The notes under the pieces are model-generated. The model saw only the letters and a program-made list of their open reading frames with translations, did not search any database and was not told the DNA's origin. The position numbers were made by a program, and so were the translations under genes. Source: Mesorhizobium sp. B2-3-4 (GTDB taxonomy: Bacteria; Pseudomonadota; Alphaproteobacteria; Rhizobiales; Rhizobiaceae). Taken from it: a DNA stretch of 64,000 nucleotides. Positions 16,989 to 25,199 of this stretch are shown here, one piece after another; the stretch's first letter is position 1; each line of letters begins with the position of its first letter. The stretch lies in assembly GCF_006442315.1 (NCBI RefSeq), contig NZ_VFVY01000002.1, positions 186,001 to 250,000 on the forward strand, read 5' to 3'.

Positions 16989-18190
16989 CGACGTTCACCC
17001 CGACCACGTCGGAAGAGGTTCTTTCCAGTGTTGCCTGGGCCGTGGCGGAAGAGGCGCCGCTGGAAATTCTCGGTCACGGTTCCAAGCGGGGCATCGGCCG
17101 TCCGTTGCAGACCGAGCACACGCTCGACCTGTCGAAACTCTCCGGCGTGACCCTCTATGAACCCGCCGAACTGGTGCTGTCGGCAAAGGCCGGTACGGGG
17201 CTGGCCGAGATCGAGCAATTGCTTGCGCAAAACGGCCAGCAACTGGCCTTCGAGCCGATGGATTACGGCCCGCTGCTGGGCGGCGAGCCCGGCAAAGGCA
17301 CCATCGGCGGCGTGCTGGGCGCCAACCTGTCCGGTCCGCGCCGGCTGAAGGCGGGCGCTGCCCGCGATCATATCCTTGGCATCAATGTCGTGTCCGGCCG
17401 GGGCGAGGCCTTCAAGTCCGGTGGCCGCGTGGTCAAGAACGTCACCGGCTATGATCTCTCCAAGCTGATGGCCAACAGCTGGGGCACGCTGGCCGTCTTC
17501 ACCGACGTCACCTTCAAGGTCCTGCCGACGGCCGAGACCGAGGTGACGCTCGCCGTGCGGGGCCTGCTCGACGACGCGGCGGCAGGCGCCATGGCCTTGG
17601 CGCTGGGTTCCAGCGCCGAAGTGTCGAGCGCGGCCCATCTGCCGGAGCGCATCGCCGCGCGCGTTGCCGGCGGCAGCCTCGGCAGCGATGCCGCGACGGT
17701 GCTGCGCGTCGAAGGTTTTGGTCCCTCCGTCGCTTATCGGATTGCGGCGCTGAAGACACTGCTCGGCAAGGCCGGGCCGCTGGAGGAGATTGCCGGTGAG
17801 GCCTCGAAGGCGATCTGGCGCGATGTCAGGGATATCAGGCCCTTCGTCGATGGCAGCGAGAAGCCGGTCTGGCGGGTCTCGATGACGCCGGCACAGGGGC
17901 ACCAGATGGTCCTGACGCTGCGCATGCAGGCGGGCGTCAGCGCCTTCTATGACTGGCAGGGTGGGCTGGTATGGCTGCGCATGGAAGAGGGCGATCCGGA
18001 AGCCGCCCTGCTGCGCGGCCTTTTGCGCAAACATGGCGGTGGCCATGCGACGCTGGTGCGCGCCGCGCCCGCCCACCGCGCCGCGCTGCCGGTGTTCGAG
18101 CCGCAGGCGCCGGCATTGGCCGCGCTCAGCCAGCGGCTGAAACAGGAATTCGACCCGAAGAACATCCTCAATCCCGGCCGCATGGCCTAG
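16985..18190 (+). CDS. glcE: glycolate oxidase subunit GlcE (FAD-binding)
   Basis: GlcE is the second FAD-binding subunit of glycolate oxidase and pairs with GlcD. The 401 residues have a PCMH FAD-binding region with LEILGHGSKRGIGRP, GTIGGVLGANLSGPRRLKAG and RVVKNVTGYDLSKL, and end with the family-typical LKQEFDPKNILNPGRM. It starts with TTG at 16985, overlapping the upstream stop as TTGA, which implies translational coupling. It is followed by a dispersed palindromic repeat and then glcF. Confidence 0.93.
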   Translation: MTTFTPTTSEEVLSSVAWAVAEEAPLEILGHGSKRGIGRPLQTEHTLDLSKLSGVTLYEPAELVLSAKAGTGLAEIEQLLAQNGQQLAFEPMDYGPLLGGEPGKGTIGGVLGANLSGPRRLKAGAARDHILGINVVSGRGEAFKSGGRVVKNVTGYDLSKLMANSWGTLAVFTDVTFKVLPTAETEVTLAVRGLLDDAAAGAMALALGSSAEVSSAAHLPERIAARVAGGSLGSDAATVLRVEGFGPSVAYRIAALKTLLGKAGPLEEIAGEASKAIWRDVRDIRPFVDGSEKPVWRVSMTPAQGHQMVLTLRMQAGVSAFYDWQGGLVWLRMEEGDPEAALLRGLLRKHGGGHATLVRAAPAHRAALPVFEPQAPALAALSQRLKQEFDPKNILNPGRMA

Positions 18191-18192
18191 AG

Positions 18193-18234
18193 CAACTCCG
18201 GGAAAAGTGTGAAACGGTTTTCCGTCCGGAATTG
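18193..18234. repeat. dispersed palindromic repeat, copy 1
   Basis: This imperfect palindrome begins CAACTCCGGGAAAA and ends TTTTCCGTCCGGAATTG. It sits between glcE and glcF. A second copy lies at 20534-20572. The form is one I associate with multicopy intergenic repeats in Mesorhizobium genomes. Confidence 0.75.
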
Positions 18235-18255
18235 CGCCTAAACAGAGCGTCAGAG

Positions 18256-19581
18256 ATGCAGACCAATTTTACATCAGCGCAACTCGCCGATCCTGATGTC
18301 GCCGAATCTGAAAAGATCCTGCGCAAATGCGTGCATTGCGGGTTCTGCACCGCCACCTGCCCGACCTATGTGACGCTCGGCAACGAGCTCGATTCGCCGC
18401 GCGGGCGTATCTATCTGATCAAGGACATGCTGGAGAATGGCCGTCCCGCCGACAAGGAGATCGTCACCCATATCGACCGCTGCCTGTCTTGCCTGGCCTG
18501 CATGACCACCTGTCCGTCGGGCGTGAATTACATGCATCTGGTCGACCATGCCCGCGCCCATATCCAGAAAACATACAAGCGGCCGCTGCTCGACCGGTTG
18601 ACCAGGGCCATGCTGGCCTTCGTTCTGCCCTATCCCCAACGCTTCCGCGCCGCGCTCAAGCTTGCGAGGCTGGGCAAGCCGTTTATCGGCCTGTTCGAAA
18701 GGGTTCCGGCGCTGAAGCCCCTGGGCGCGATGCTCAAGCTCGCGCCGGCATCGATCCCGGCGGCCTCGCCGATGGCCTTGCCGGCCGTCCATGCCGGACA
18801 GGGAGCGAAAAGAGGACGCGTCGCCATTCTCACCGGCTGCGCGCAGTCGGTCCTCGATCCCGGCATCAACGACACGACCATCTCGCTGCTGACGCGGCTC
18901 GGCGTCGAGGTGCTGGTGCCGCCGGGCGAGGGCTGCTGCGGCGCGCTGGTCCACCACATGGGGCGGGAAGAGGCCGCCCTTGCCTCGGCCAGGCAGAATG
19001 TCGATGCCTGGACGCGCGCAATCGGTGAAGGCGGGCTCGACGCCATCATCATCACCGCGTCGGGCTGTGGCACCACGATCAAGGACTACGGCTTCATGCT
19101 GCGCCTTGATCCAGCCTATGCCGACAAGGCGGCGCGTGTCTCGGCGCTGGCCAAGGACATCACCGAATATCTCTCCGCAATCGACCTGCCCGAGCCGGTG
19201 CGCAAGCCAGGCACGGTCGTTGCCTATCATTCCGCCTGCTCGATGCAGCACGGCCAGAAGATCACGCGCCAGCCGAAGGAGCTTTTGGCCAAGGCCGGTT
19301 TCATCGTGCGCGAGCCGCGCGAGGGCCATCTGTGCTGCGGCTCGGCCGGCACCTACAACATCCTGCAGTCCGAGATTTCGGCCAGGCTGCGCGACCGCAA
19401 GGTGAAAAACATCGAGGCGACGGGCGCCGCGATCGTCGCCACCGGCAATATCGGCTGCATCACCCAGATCGCGTCGGCGGCGAAAATGCCGGTGGTGCAC
19501 ACGGTCAAATTGCTTGACTGGGCTTATGGCGGGCCAAAGCCGCGGGGCGTCCGGGAAGAAAGCCTGATCGCCGCGGAATAG
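18256..19581 (+). CDS. glcF: glycolate oxidase iron-sulfur subunit GlcF
   Basis: GlcF carries electrons from the flavin subunits to the membrane quinone pool. The 441 residues show two 4Fe-4S ferredoxin motifs near the N-terminus (CVHCGFCTATCP and CLSCLACMTTCP) and two cysteine-rich CCG domains, one ending EGCCGAL and one with YHSACSMQHGQKI and GHLCCGSAGTYN. An ATG at 18256 gives the conserved MQTNF start, while longer upstream frames run into the repeat. It is the last gene of the glcD-ASCH-glcE-glcF operon, and folD is convergent. Confidence 0.95.
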   Translation: MQTNFTSAQLADPDVAESEKILRKCVHCGFCTATCPTYVTLGNELDSPRGRIYLIKDMLENGRPADKEIVTHIDRCLSCLACMTTCPSGVNYMHLVDHARAHIQKTYKRPLLDRLTRAMLAFVLPYPQRFRAALKLARLGKPFIGLFERVPALKPLGAMLKLAPASIPAASPMALPAVHAGQGAKRGRVAILTGCAQSVLDPGINDTTISLLTRLGVEVLVPPGEGCCGALVHHMGREEAALASARQNVDAWTRAIGEGGLDAIIITASGCGTTIKDYGFMLRLDPAYADKAARVSALAKDITEYLSAIDLPEPVRKPGTVVAYHSACSMQHGQKITRQPKELLAKAGFIVREPREGHLCCGSAGTYNILQSEISARLRDRKVKNIEATGAAIVATGNIGCITQIASAAKMPVVHTVKLLDWAYGGPKPRGVREESLIAAE

Positions 19582-19589
19582 GACTGGCG

Positions 19590-20510
19590 CTACTCTGCCG
19601 CGAGTTGGTCCGGCACGCCATAGGTGGCGCGATAAAGCGCACGCTGGCGGTTGAGCGCCACCATGGTGTTGCGCAGCAGGATCGCCACCGTCAATGGGCC
19701 GACCCCACCAGGCACCGGCGTGATCCAGGAAGCGACTTCCTTGACGCTGTCGGTATCGACATCGCCGACAATGCGGGTCTCGCCATCGGGGCCGATCTCC
19801 GAATTGATGCCGATATCGATGACGGCCGCCCCCGGCTTCACCATATCGGCCTTGATCAGGCGCGGCTTGCCGACGGCGACGAACAGCGCATCGGCGCGGC
19901 GGGCATGGGCGGCCAGCGACCGGGTCATATGGTGGCAGACCGTCACCGTCGCCCCCTCGCTCATCAGCAGGAAAGCGATCGGCTTGCCGACGATCTCGGA
20001 ATGGCCAACGACCACCACCTCGAGCCCCTTGAGCTCGAGCCCGGTCTCCTTCAGCAATTCGACGGAGGCGGCGGCCGTACAGGGCGCCAGATCGAGCTGG
20101 TTGTAGACGATGTTGCCGATCGAGGCCGGGTGCATGCCTTCGACATCCTTCAACGGATGCACCGCCGCCTGCAGCGTCTTGATCGGAATATGCGCGGGAA
20201 CGGGCCGCTGGATGATGATGCCGGTGACGCGCGGATCGGCGTTGAGGCCGTGGATCGCGGCTTCGAGTTCGCCGGCGGTGATGGTGGCGGGAAAGCGCCG
20301 TTCCTCGAAGCTGATGCCGGCGAGCGCGGCCTTGGCGCGCTGGTTGCGCACATAGACGTCCACGGCGTCGGTATCGCCGACGGTGATCGAAACCAGCTTC
20401 GGCGGAAAGCCCTCCGCCGTGGCAATCGCTGCGTCCTCGCGCACCGCGGCGATGATGCGCTGCGCGACCGGGCCACCTCTCAGGTAGCGACTGTCATCGG
20501 TCCGGGTCAT
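19590..20510 (-). CDS. folD: bifunctional methylenetetrahydrofolate dehydrogenase/methenyltetrahydrofolate cyclohydrolase
   Basis: FolD interconverts 5,10-methylene-, 5,10-methenyl- and 10-formyl-tetrahydrofolate in one-carbon metabolism. The 306 residues show VYVRNQRAKAALAGI (catalytic Lys), GIIIQRPVPAHI, the NADP-binding VVVVGHSEIVGKPIAFLLM and the C-terminal TPVPGGVGPLTVAILL. The ATG at 20510 follows AGAGGTG with good spacing. A GTG at 20519 is a weaker alternative. The upstream region holds a palindromic repeat. Confidence 0.95.
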   Translation of the reverse strand: MTRTDDSRYLRGGPVAQRIIAAVREDAAIATAEGFPPKLVSITVGDTDAVDVYVRNQRAKAALAGISFEERRFPATITAGELEAAIHGLNADPRVTGIIIQRPVPAHIPIKTLQAAVHPLKDVEGMHPASIGNIVYNQLDLAPCTAAASVELLKETGLELKGLEVVVVGHSEIVGKPIAFLLMSEGATVTVCHHMTRSLAAHARRADALFVAVGKPRLIKADMVKPGAAVIDIGINSEIGPDGETRIVGDVDTDSVKEVASWITPVPGGVGPLTVAILLRNTMVALNRQRALYRATYGVPDQLAAE

Positions 20511-20533
20511 GGCTGGCACCTCTGCCTCTTCGA

Positions 20534-20572
20534 CAATTCCGGAAAGCGCGGGGCGGTTTCCGTCTGGAATTG
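20534..20572. repeat. dispersed palindromic repeat, copy 2
   Basis: CAATTCCGGAAAGCG at the left and GTCTGGAATTG at the right form an imperfect palindrome related to copy 1 (18193-18234); both share the (G)GCGG/ACGG-TTTCCGT core. It lies upstream of folD. Confidence 0.7.
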
Positions 20573-20702
20573 CGTAAAATTACGAATTGTGCGCTGCAAT
20601 AGCAGAGACGTTCCGGAAAATCAGCCCCCGAATGCGAACCGCACTGGTTCCGAGGCGACTTGCCTCGATAGGGGAGGCAAGATTGGCGGCGGGGGTCAAA
20701 AA

Positions 20703-20732
20703 GAAAGGGCAGCGCGGTTTCCCGCGCTGCCC
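20703..20732 (-). terminator. Rho-independent terminator of the L,D-transpeptidase gene
   Basis: Perfect 11-bp arms GGGCAGCGCGG (20707-20717) and CCGCGCTGCCC (20722-20732) are followed on the minus strand by CTTTCTTTTT. It lies about 90 bases beyond the transpeptidase stop. Confidence 0.8.
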
Positions 20733-20820
20733 TTCTTGACCGACCGCATCCCCATACGGCCCGTCCCCCGTTATTCCGTCCGATCCAGGCAAACCCGGAC
20801 CGGGTGATTCGTTCCGGGAA

Positions 20821-21549
20821 TTATATCACCTCTACAGTGGTTCCGACATTGACCCGCTCATAAAGGTCGACCACGTCCTCGTTGCGCATGCGGATGCAGC
20901 CCGACGATACCGCGCCGCCGATGGTCCAGGGCTGGTTGGTGCCGTGGATGCGGTATTCCGTCGTGCCGAGATAGAGCGCGCGTGCGCCAAGCGGGTTTTC
21001 GATGCCGCCGGCAAGATAGGTCGGCAGGTAACGGCCCTTGGCGGCCTCGCGCTTGATCATTTCCGCCGGCGGACGCCAGTCCGGCCAGACGCGCTTGTTG
21101 GTGATCTTGTGCGTGCCCGACCATTCGAAGCCGGGCTTGCCGGTGCCGACGCCGTAGCGCCGAGCCTTGCCGTTCTTCTCGACCAGATAGAGGAAATTCT
21201 GCGTGGTATCGATGACGATGGTGCCGGGCTTCTGGCCTCCGTCATAGGCGACTTCCTGCGGCAGGTAGACCGGGTTGATCTGCGGCCGCATGACCATGCG
21301 CTTGGCCGGCGCCTGCACGCCCGCCGTCTGCAAGCGGTCGGGCTGCGCGGTGCGCTGGCGCGGCTGCTGCACGGCCTGTCGGGTCTGCCGCACGATGCCC
21401 GGCGCATGGCCAAGCTGAAGCACCCAGGGCGCGGAAAGATCGGGGCTGACCATCACCGGCGGCCTGTCGGCATAGCGGTCCTCGGCATGGGAGGGCATGG
21501 CGCTTGCGGCGAGCAGCGCCGCGCTGAACAGAGGAAGCAGCAATTTCAT
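20821..21549 (-). CDS. L,D-transpeptidase (YkuD/ErfK family), secreted
   Basis: This periplasmic enzyme cross-links peptidoglycan stem peptides or attaches lipoproteins. The 242-residue precursor starts with a clear signal peptide, MKLLLPLFSAALLAASAMPSHA. A Gln/Arg-rich linker follows, then the YkuD catalytic domain (about 120-242) with GTIVIDTTQNFLYLVE, IHGTNQPWTIG and the active-site SSGCIRMRNEDV containing the nucleophilic Cys. The frame extends far upstream to 21828, but only the ATG at 21549 gives a signal peptide. It is monocistronic with its own terminator. Confidence 0.94.
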   Translation of the reverse strand: MKLLLPLFSAALLAASAMPSHAEDRYADRPPVMVSPDLSAPWVLQLGHAPGIVRQTRQAVQQPRQRTAQPDRLQTAGVQAPAKRMVMRPQINPVYLPQEVAYDGGQKPGTIVIDTTQNFLYLVEKNGKARRYGVGTGKPGFEWSGTHKITNKRVWPDWRPPAEMIKREAAKGRYLPTYLAGGIENPLGARALYLGTTEYRIHGTNQPWTIGGAVSSGCIRMRNEDVVDLYERVNVGTTVEVI

Positions 21550-21760
21550 GGGAACGCACCTTGATCGCCTGATACGCCGGGCAAGAACGCTCCCGGTTTT
21601 CGCGATCATTGGCGGTGAGCAGCAACCGAAACATGAATCGGAATGCGTAAAATGCGGTTCTGTCAGTAAACCTTTTGGTGTGGTTACCGCCGGGTTCAGG
21701 AATCTGGTAAAGCCACGGTAAAAGCGGCGCTGAAGCGCGTTAACAGATGGATTTCCTGGG

Positions 21761-22399
21761 ATGAGCAATGAAAATACCGGCCTGCTTACCGGTTCTGACG
21801 GTGTCGTGCGCTGCTTCTGGCATGGCAACCTGCCCGACTACCTGCACTACCATGACCATGAATGGGGCCGGCCGGTGGCCGACGACCGCAGGCTGTTCGA
21901 AAAGATTTGCCTGGAAGGGTTTCAATCGGGCCTGTCGTGGCTGACCATTCTGCGCAAGCGCGAGAATTTTCGCGAGGCCTTCGCCGGCTTCGATTTCGAC
22001 AAGGTCGCCGCCTTCACCGACAAGGATGTCGAGCGCCTGCTCGGCAATGCCGGCATCATCCGCCATCGCGGCAAGATCGTCTCGACCATCAACAACGCCA
22101 AACGCGCCCGCGAGATGGTGGACGTATCAGGCTCGCTGGCCGCCTGGTTCTGGAAATTCGAACCCGGCAAGGAGGAGCGCCCGCAAACCGTCGACCTCGC
22201 CCATTTGCGCGCCAACCCGACCACCGCGGTCTCGGTACGGATTTCGAAGGAGTTGAAGAAGCGCGGCTGGACCTTCGTCGGCCCGACCACGGTCTATGCC
22301 TTCATGCAGGCCATGGGCCTGGTCAACGACCATCTCGAGGGCTGCGTATGCCGCAAGCAGGTCGAGAAGGAGCGAAAGGCGTTCAAGCGGCCGAAATAG
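21761..22399 (+). CDS. tag: DNA-3-methyladenine glycosylase I
   Basis: Tag excises 3-methyladenine from alkylated DNA as the first step of base excision repair. The 212 residues match the constitutive TagI family: RCFWHGNLPDYLHYHDHEWGRP near the N-terminus (read in parts, with the catalytic-pocket Glu in HDHEWG), FQSGLSWLTILRKRENFR, and a C-terminal GPTTVYAFMQAMGLVNDH. The Cys and His residues that bind a structural zinc in E. coli Tag have counterparts here. It is followed by an intergenic repeat. Confidence 0.95.
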   Translation: MSNENTGLLTGSDGVVRCFWHGNLPDYLHYHDHEWGRPVADDRRLFEKICLEGFQSGLSWLTILRKRENFREAFAGFDFDKVAAFTDKDVERLLGNAGIIRHRGKIVSTINNAKRAREMVDVSGSLAAWFWKFEPGKEERPQTVDLAHLRANPTTAVSVRISKELKKRGWTFVGPTTVYAFMQAMGLVNDHLEGCVCRKQVEKERKAFKRPK

Positions 22400-22402
22400 A
22401 CA

Positions 22403-22461
22403 CTTTTCCCTTCTCTCCGTTCACGGGGAGAAGGTGGCCGAAGGCCGGATGAGGGGCGGCG
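22403..22461. repeat. intergenic palindromic repeat after tag
   Basis: The element begins with inverted arms around CTTCTC and GAGAAG (22410-22434) and continues into GGTGGCCGAAGGCCGGATGA and a GGGGCGGCG end. It matches the style of short repeats found between genes throughout Mesorhizobium and other rhizobial genomes. Confidence 0.7.
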
Positions 22462-22489
22462 TCGACCTTGCCAGATGTCGCGCCACGCC

Positions 22490-22879
22490 TCACTTCTCGA
22501 AGCGCCCCTTGTGGCCGCTGCCATTGATGTTCCACACCAGGCTGCTGCCCGAGACGGTCAGCACCAGGCCGTTGAACCCGCTGTCGTCGGGCGTGTGATG
22601 TGTCGATGCGGAGCTGCGTCCGGCGGGAATGACCTCGACGGTCGATCCCTTCCTCACCCAACAGCCCTTGCCGTATTGGTCGTTGGCGCCATAGGCCAGC
22701 ATGAACTCGAAGCTGCCATCCTTCTTCAAAAGCAGTTCGGAACCGACCTCCATGACGCCATGCAGGTAGTAGTGTCCGGCAAGACCGGCGTCGCCCGGCT
22801 TGCAGCCGGCGGCACTGGCCGGATCGGCCACACCGAGTAGAAATGCGCAGCCAAGTGCGTATGCGTAGCCCAGGCGCAT
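22490..22879 (-). CDS. secreted hypothetical protein
   Basis: This 129-residue protein has an N-terminal signal peptide (MRLGYAYALGCAFLLGVADPASA). The predicted mature part is about 106 residues, rich in Gly, Ser and aromatic residues, with two cysteines (GCKPGD and KGCWVRKG) that could form a disulfide. The alternating polar/hydrophobic pattern (GHYYLHG, SELLLKKDGSFEFML, GLVLTVSGSSLVWNI) suggests a small beta-barrel exported to the periplasm. I do not recognise the family. The gene follows the 83-residue membrane protein gene on the same strand. Confidence 0.65.
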   Translation of the reverse strand: MRLGYAYALGCAFLLGVADPASAAGCKPGDAGLAGHYYLHGVMEVGSELLLKKDGSFEFMLAYGANDQYGKGCWVRKGSTVEVIPAGRSSASTHHTPDDSGFNGLVLTVSGSSLVWNINGSGHKGRFEK

Positions 22880-22932
22880 GCTCAATCTCCCCTCCAGAAA
22901 TATGGAAATGGCGTCCCGCGAAGCGGGCGGTT

Positions 22933-23184
22933 TCAGGTGCCGTTGGCGCTGGCCAGGTACAGCCCGGCGACGATCGCAGCCACGGTGGCGACCGTCGGAT
23001 AGATCACCAGCAGGCCGGTCACCAACGCGTCGCGCAGCGAGGGCCCCTTGCCGGTGGCGGCCGGCACATCGAAAGGCCCGGCCGCCTGGCCAACCATCTT
23101 CGGTGCATGGGTGCCCGCCGGGCGCAGGCGCGCCGGCATGTCGCCGGCCTCGCCTTTGGCATGGAATTCCGTTGCGCTGGTCAT
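22933..23184 (-). CDS. small single-pass membrane protein
   Basis: This 83-residue protein has a polar N-terminal half and one hydrophobic helix near the C-terminus ([25 protein letters not shown], read in parts). The ATG at 23184 is preceded by GAAGGGG at eight bases, which supports a real gene. It is 53 bases upstream of the secreted hypothetical on the same strand and may share its transcript. I do not recognise the family. Confidence 0.6.
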   Translation of the reverse strand: MTSATEFHAKGEAGDMPARLRPAGTHAPKMVGQAAGPFDVPAATGKGPSLRDALVTGLLVIYPTVATVAAIVAGLYLASANGT

Positions 23185-23235
23185 GTCCCGAACCCCTTCG
23201 TTTCGGTGCGTTGTATCGGCCTTGATTGTGTCGGC

Positions 23236-23262
23236 ACAATGCCGCGCTCATGGCGGCATTGT
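23236..23262. other. intergenic hairpin upstream of hisS
   Basis: Perfect 10-bp arms ACAATGCCGC (23236-23245) and GCGGCATTGT (23253-23262) enclose a seven-base loop. It sits in the 250-base gap between the divergent small membrane protein gene and hisS, about 170 bases before the hisS start. Confidence 0.5.
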
Positions 23263-23434
23263 TTCATTCCTGGTGCGTTTTGTTTCAGGCAGCTTCGTGC
23301 GCCTTCGACGCTCGTTGGATACGGGGCTGGGCGCCAACCCTTGCCGCTCCCGGCTTCATCGGTTAGGAAACGCGCGCTACGGGACGGGAGATTTCTCGTC
23401 CACGCAAAGCCACGAAACTCCGGGTGCTCATCTC

Positions 23435-24940
23435 ATGGCCGACAAATCGGAAAAGACGAAAGCGCGGCTGCCGCGCGGGTTTACCGACCGCAGCGCCGAG
23501 GACATCCGCGCCGTCGAGAAGATGATGGCGACGATCCGTTCGGTGTACGAGCTTTACGGTTTCGAACCGGCCGACCAGCCGCTGATCGAATACACCGATG
23601 CGCTGGGCAAATTCCTACCTGACCAGGACCGGCCGAACGAAGGCGTGTTTTCCTTTCAGGATGACGACGACCAGTGGCTGTCGCTGCGCTACGATCTGAC
23701 GGCGCCGACCGCGCGCTTTGTCGCCGAGAATTTCGAGCGCCTGCCCAAGCCCTATCGCAGCTATCGCTCCGGCTGGGTGTTCCGCAACGAGAAGCCCGGC
23801 CCCGGCCGCTTCCGCCAGTTCATGCAGTTCGACGCCGACACGATCGGCACGCCGGGCGTCGCGGCGGACGCCGAGATGGCGATGATGATGGCCGATGTCA
23901 TGGAAGCGCTCGGCATCAAGCGCGGCGACTACGTCATCCGCGTCAACAACCGCAAGGTGCTGGACGGCGTGCTCGAAGCCATCGGCCTTGGCGGCGAGGA
24001 AAATGCCGGCCGCCGGCTGACGGTGTTGCGCGCCATCGATAAGCTCGACAAGCTTGGCCCGGAAGGCGTGAAGCTTCTGCTTGGCCCCGGGCGCTGGGAT
24101 GGCGGCAAGGAAGGCGAGGGCGATTTCGCCAAGGGCGCAGGGCTTGATGAGGCGCAAGCCCAGGCGGTTCTTCTGGCGACGGCGCGCAACGCGCAGGCCG
24201 GCCAGGATGCCAGAGTCAGCGGGAACGCGGTCTACCAGGAAGGCGTCGGCGAACTCGCGACCATCGAGGCCCTGGTCAGGGCCGCCGGATATGCCGAGGA
24301 TCGCGTCGCCATGGATCGTTCCGTCGTGCGCGGCCTCGAATACTACACCGGCCCGGTCTTCGAGGCCGAACTGCTGGCCGAAATCCCTAACGAGGACGGC
24401 CAGATCGTGCGTTTCGGCTCGGTCGGTGGCGGCGGACGCTATGATGGCCTGGTTTCCCGCTTTCGTGGCGAGCCGGTGCCGGCGACAGGCTTCTCCATCG
24501 GTGTCTCCAGGCTGATGACGGCGCTCAAGAACCTTGGCAAGCTCGACAGCGCCGACGTGATCGCGCCGGCCGTCGTGCTGGTGATGGACAAGGATACGGA
24601 AAGCCTCGGCCTTTATCAGAAGATGGTTTCGCAACTGCGCGCCGCCGGCATCCGCTCCGAAATGTATCTGGGTGGTGCCGGCATGAAGGCGCAGCTGAAA
24701 TACGCAGACCGTCGCGGCTGCCCGGTTGCCGTGATCCAGGGCGGCGACGAGCGTGCCAAGGGCGAGGTGCAGATCAAGGACCTGATCGAAGGCGCCCGCA
24801 TGTCGGCCGAGATCACCGACAACGCCGAATGGCGCGCCGCGCGGCCGGCGCAGGTGACGGTGGCGGAGGGCGAACTGGTTGCCGAGGTGCGGAAGATCCT
24901 GGCGGCGCAGGCGGCAGACCGCGCGAAAGGTGGCGCTTGA
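23435..24940 (+). CDS. hisS: histidine--tRNA ligase
   Basis: HisRS charges tRNA-His. The 501 residues carry the class II synthetase motifs: the motif 2 region [21 protein letters not shown], the histidine-specific [11 protein letters not shown], the motif 3 region [13 protein letters not shown] and a C-terminal anticodon-binding domain. It is longer than the E. coli enzyme, as is usual in Alphaproteobacteria. The upstream frame reaches 23048, but the ATG at 23435 gives the conserved [16 protein letters not shown] start. It heads a hisS-hisZ-hisG run. Confidence 0.96.
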   Translation: MADKSEKTKARLPRGFTDRSAEDIRAVEKMMATIRSVYELYGFEPADQPLIEYTDALGKFLPDQDRPNEGVFSFQDDDDQWLSLRYDLTAPTARFVAENFERLPKPYRSYRSGWVFRNEKPGPGRFRQFMQFDADTIGTPGVAADAEMAMMMADVMEALGIKRGDYVIRVNNRKVLDGVLEAIGLGGEENAGRRLTVLRAIDKLDKLGPEGVKLLLGPGRWDGGKEGEGDFAKGAGLDEAQAQAVLLATARNAQAGQDARVSGNAVYQEGVGELATIEALVRAAGYAEDRVAMDRSVVRGLEYYTGPVFEAELLAEIPNEDGQIVRFGSVGGGGRYDGLVSRFRGEPVPATGFSIGVSRLMTALKNLGKLDSADVIAPAVVLVMDKDTESLGLYQKMVSQLRAAGIRSEMYLGGAGMKAQLKYADRRGCPVAVIQGGDERAKGEVQIKDLIEGARMSAEITDNAEWRAARPAQVTVAEGELVAEVRKILAAQAADRAKGGA

Positions 24941-25024
24941 GCCCCCGTCTCTGGCCTGCCGGACCCGGCCCTTCGCTGTCGCTCCGGGCGTTCGGCATTC
25001 GGAAAGCCAAGCAATTGGCTTCCC

Positions 25025-25064
25025 GTCCGCTTCGCGGACCTCTCCTCACCCCCCTCAAGGGGGG
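25025..25064. repeat. intergenic hairpin repeat between hisS and hisZ, element 1
   Basis: Two adjacent hairpins occur: GTCCGC/GCGGAC (25025-25039) and a run of six C and six G around TCAA (25049-25064). The latter is typical of short Mesorhizobium intergenic repeats ending in GGGGGGAGAT. Confidence 0.65.
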
Positions 25065-25132
25065 AGATCAGCAGCTTCAAGCACTGCGCTCTTTCTGCAA
25101 CGCGGCAGATTGGCGAAAGCGTTCGCGACATC

Positions 25133-25185
25133 CAATCTCCCCCCTCGAGGGGGAGATGTCCGGCAGGACAGAGAGGGGGGCCTCG
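25133..25185. repeat. intergenic palindromic repeat between hisS and hisZ, element 2
   Basis: A palindrome CTCCCCCCTCGAGGGGGAG (25137-25155) is followed by ATGTCCGGCAGGACAGAG and a run of G. This is a form I know as a common dispersed repeat in Mesorhizobium genomes. It ends only about 15 bases before the hisZ start. Confidence 0.7.
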
Positions 25186-25199
25186 CGCCCAACCTATCC

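Larger units (their letters stand above)
20511..20820. other. intergenic region between folD and the L,D-transpeptidase gene
   Basis: About 310 bases without a credible gene. It contains a copy of the dispersed palindrome (20534-20572) and the transpeptidase terminator (20703-20732); nothing else stands out. Confidence 0.7.
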
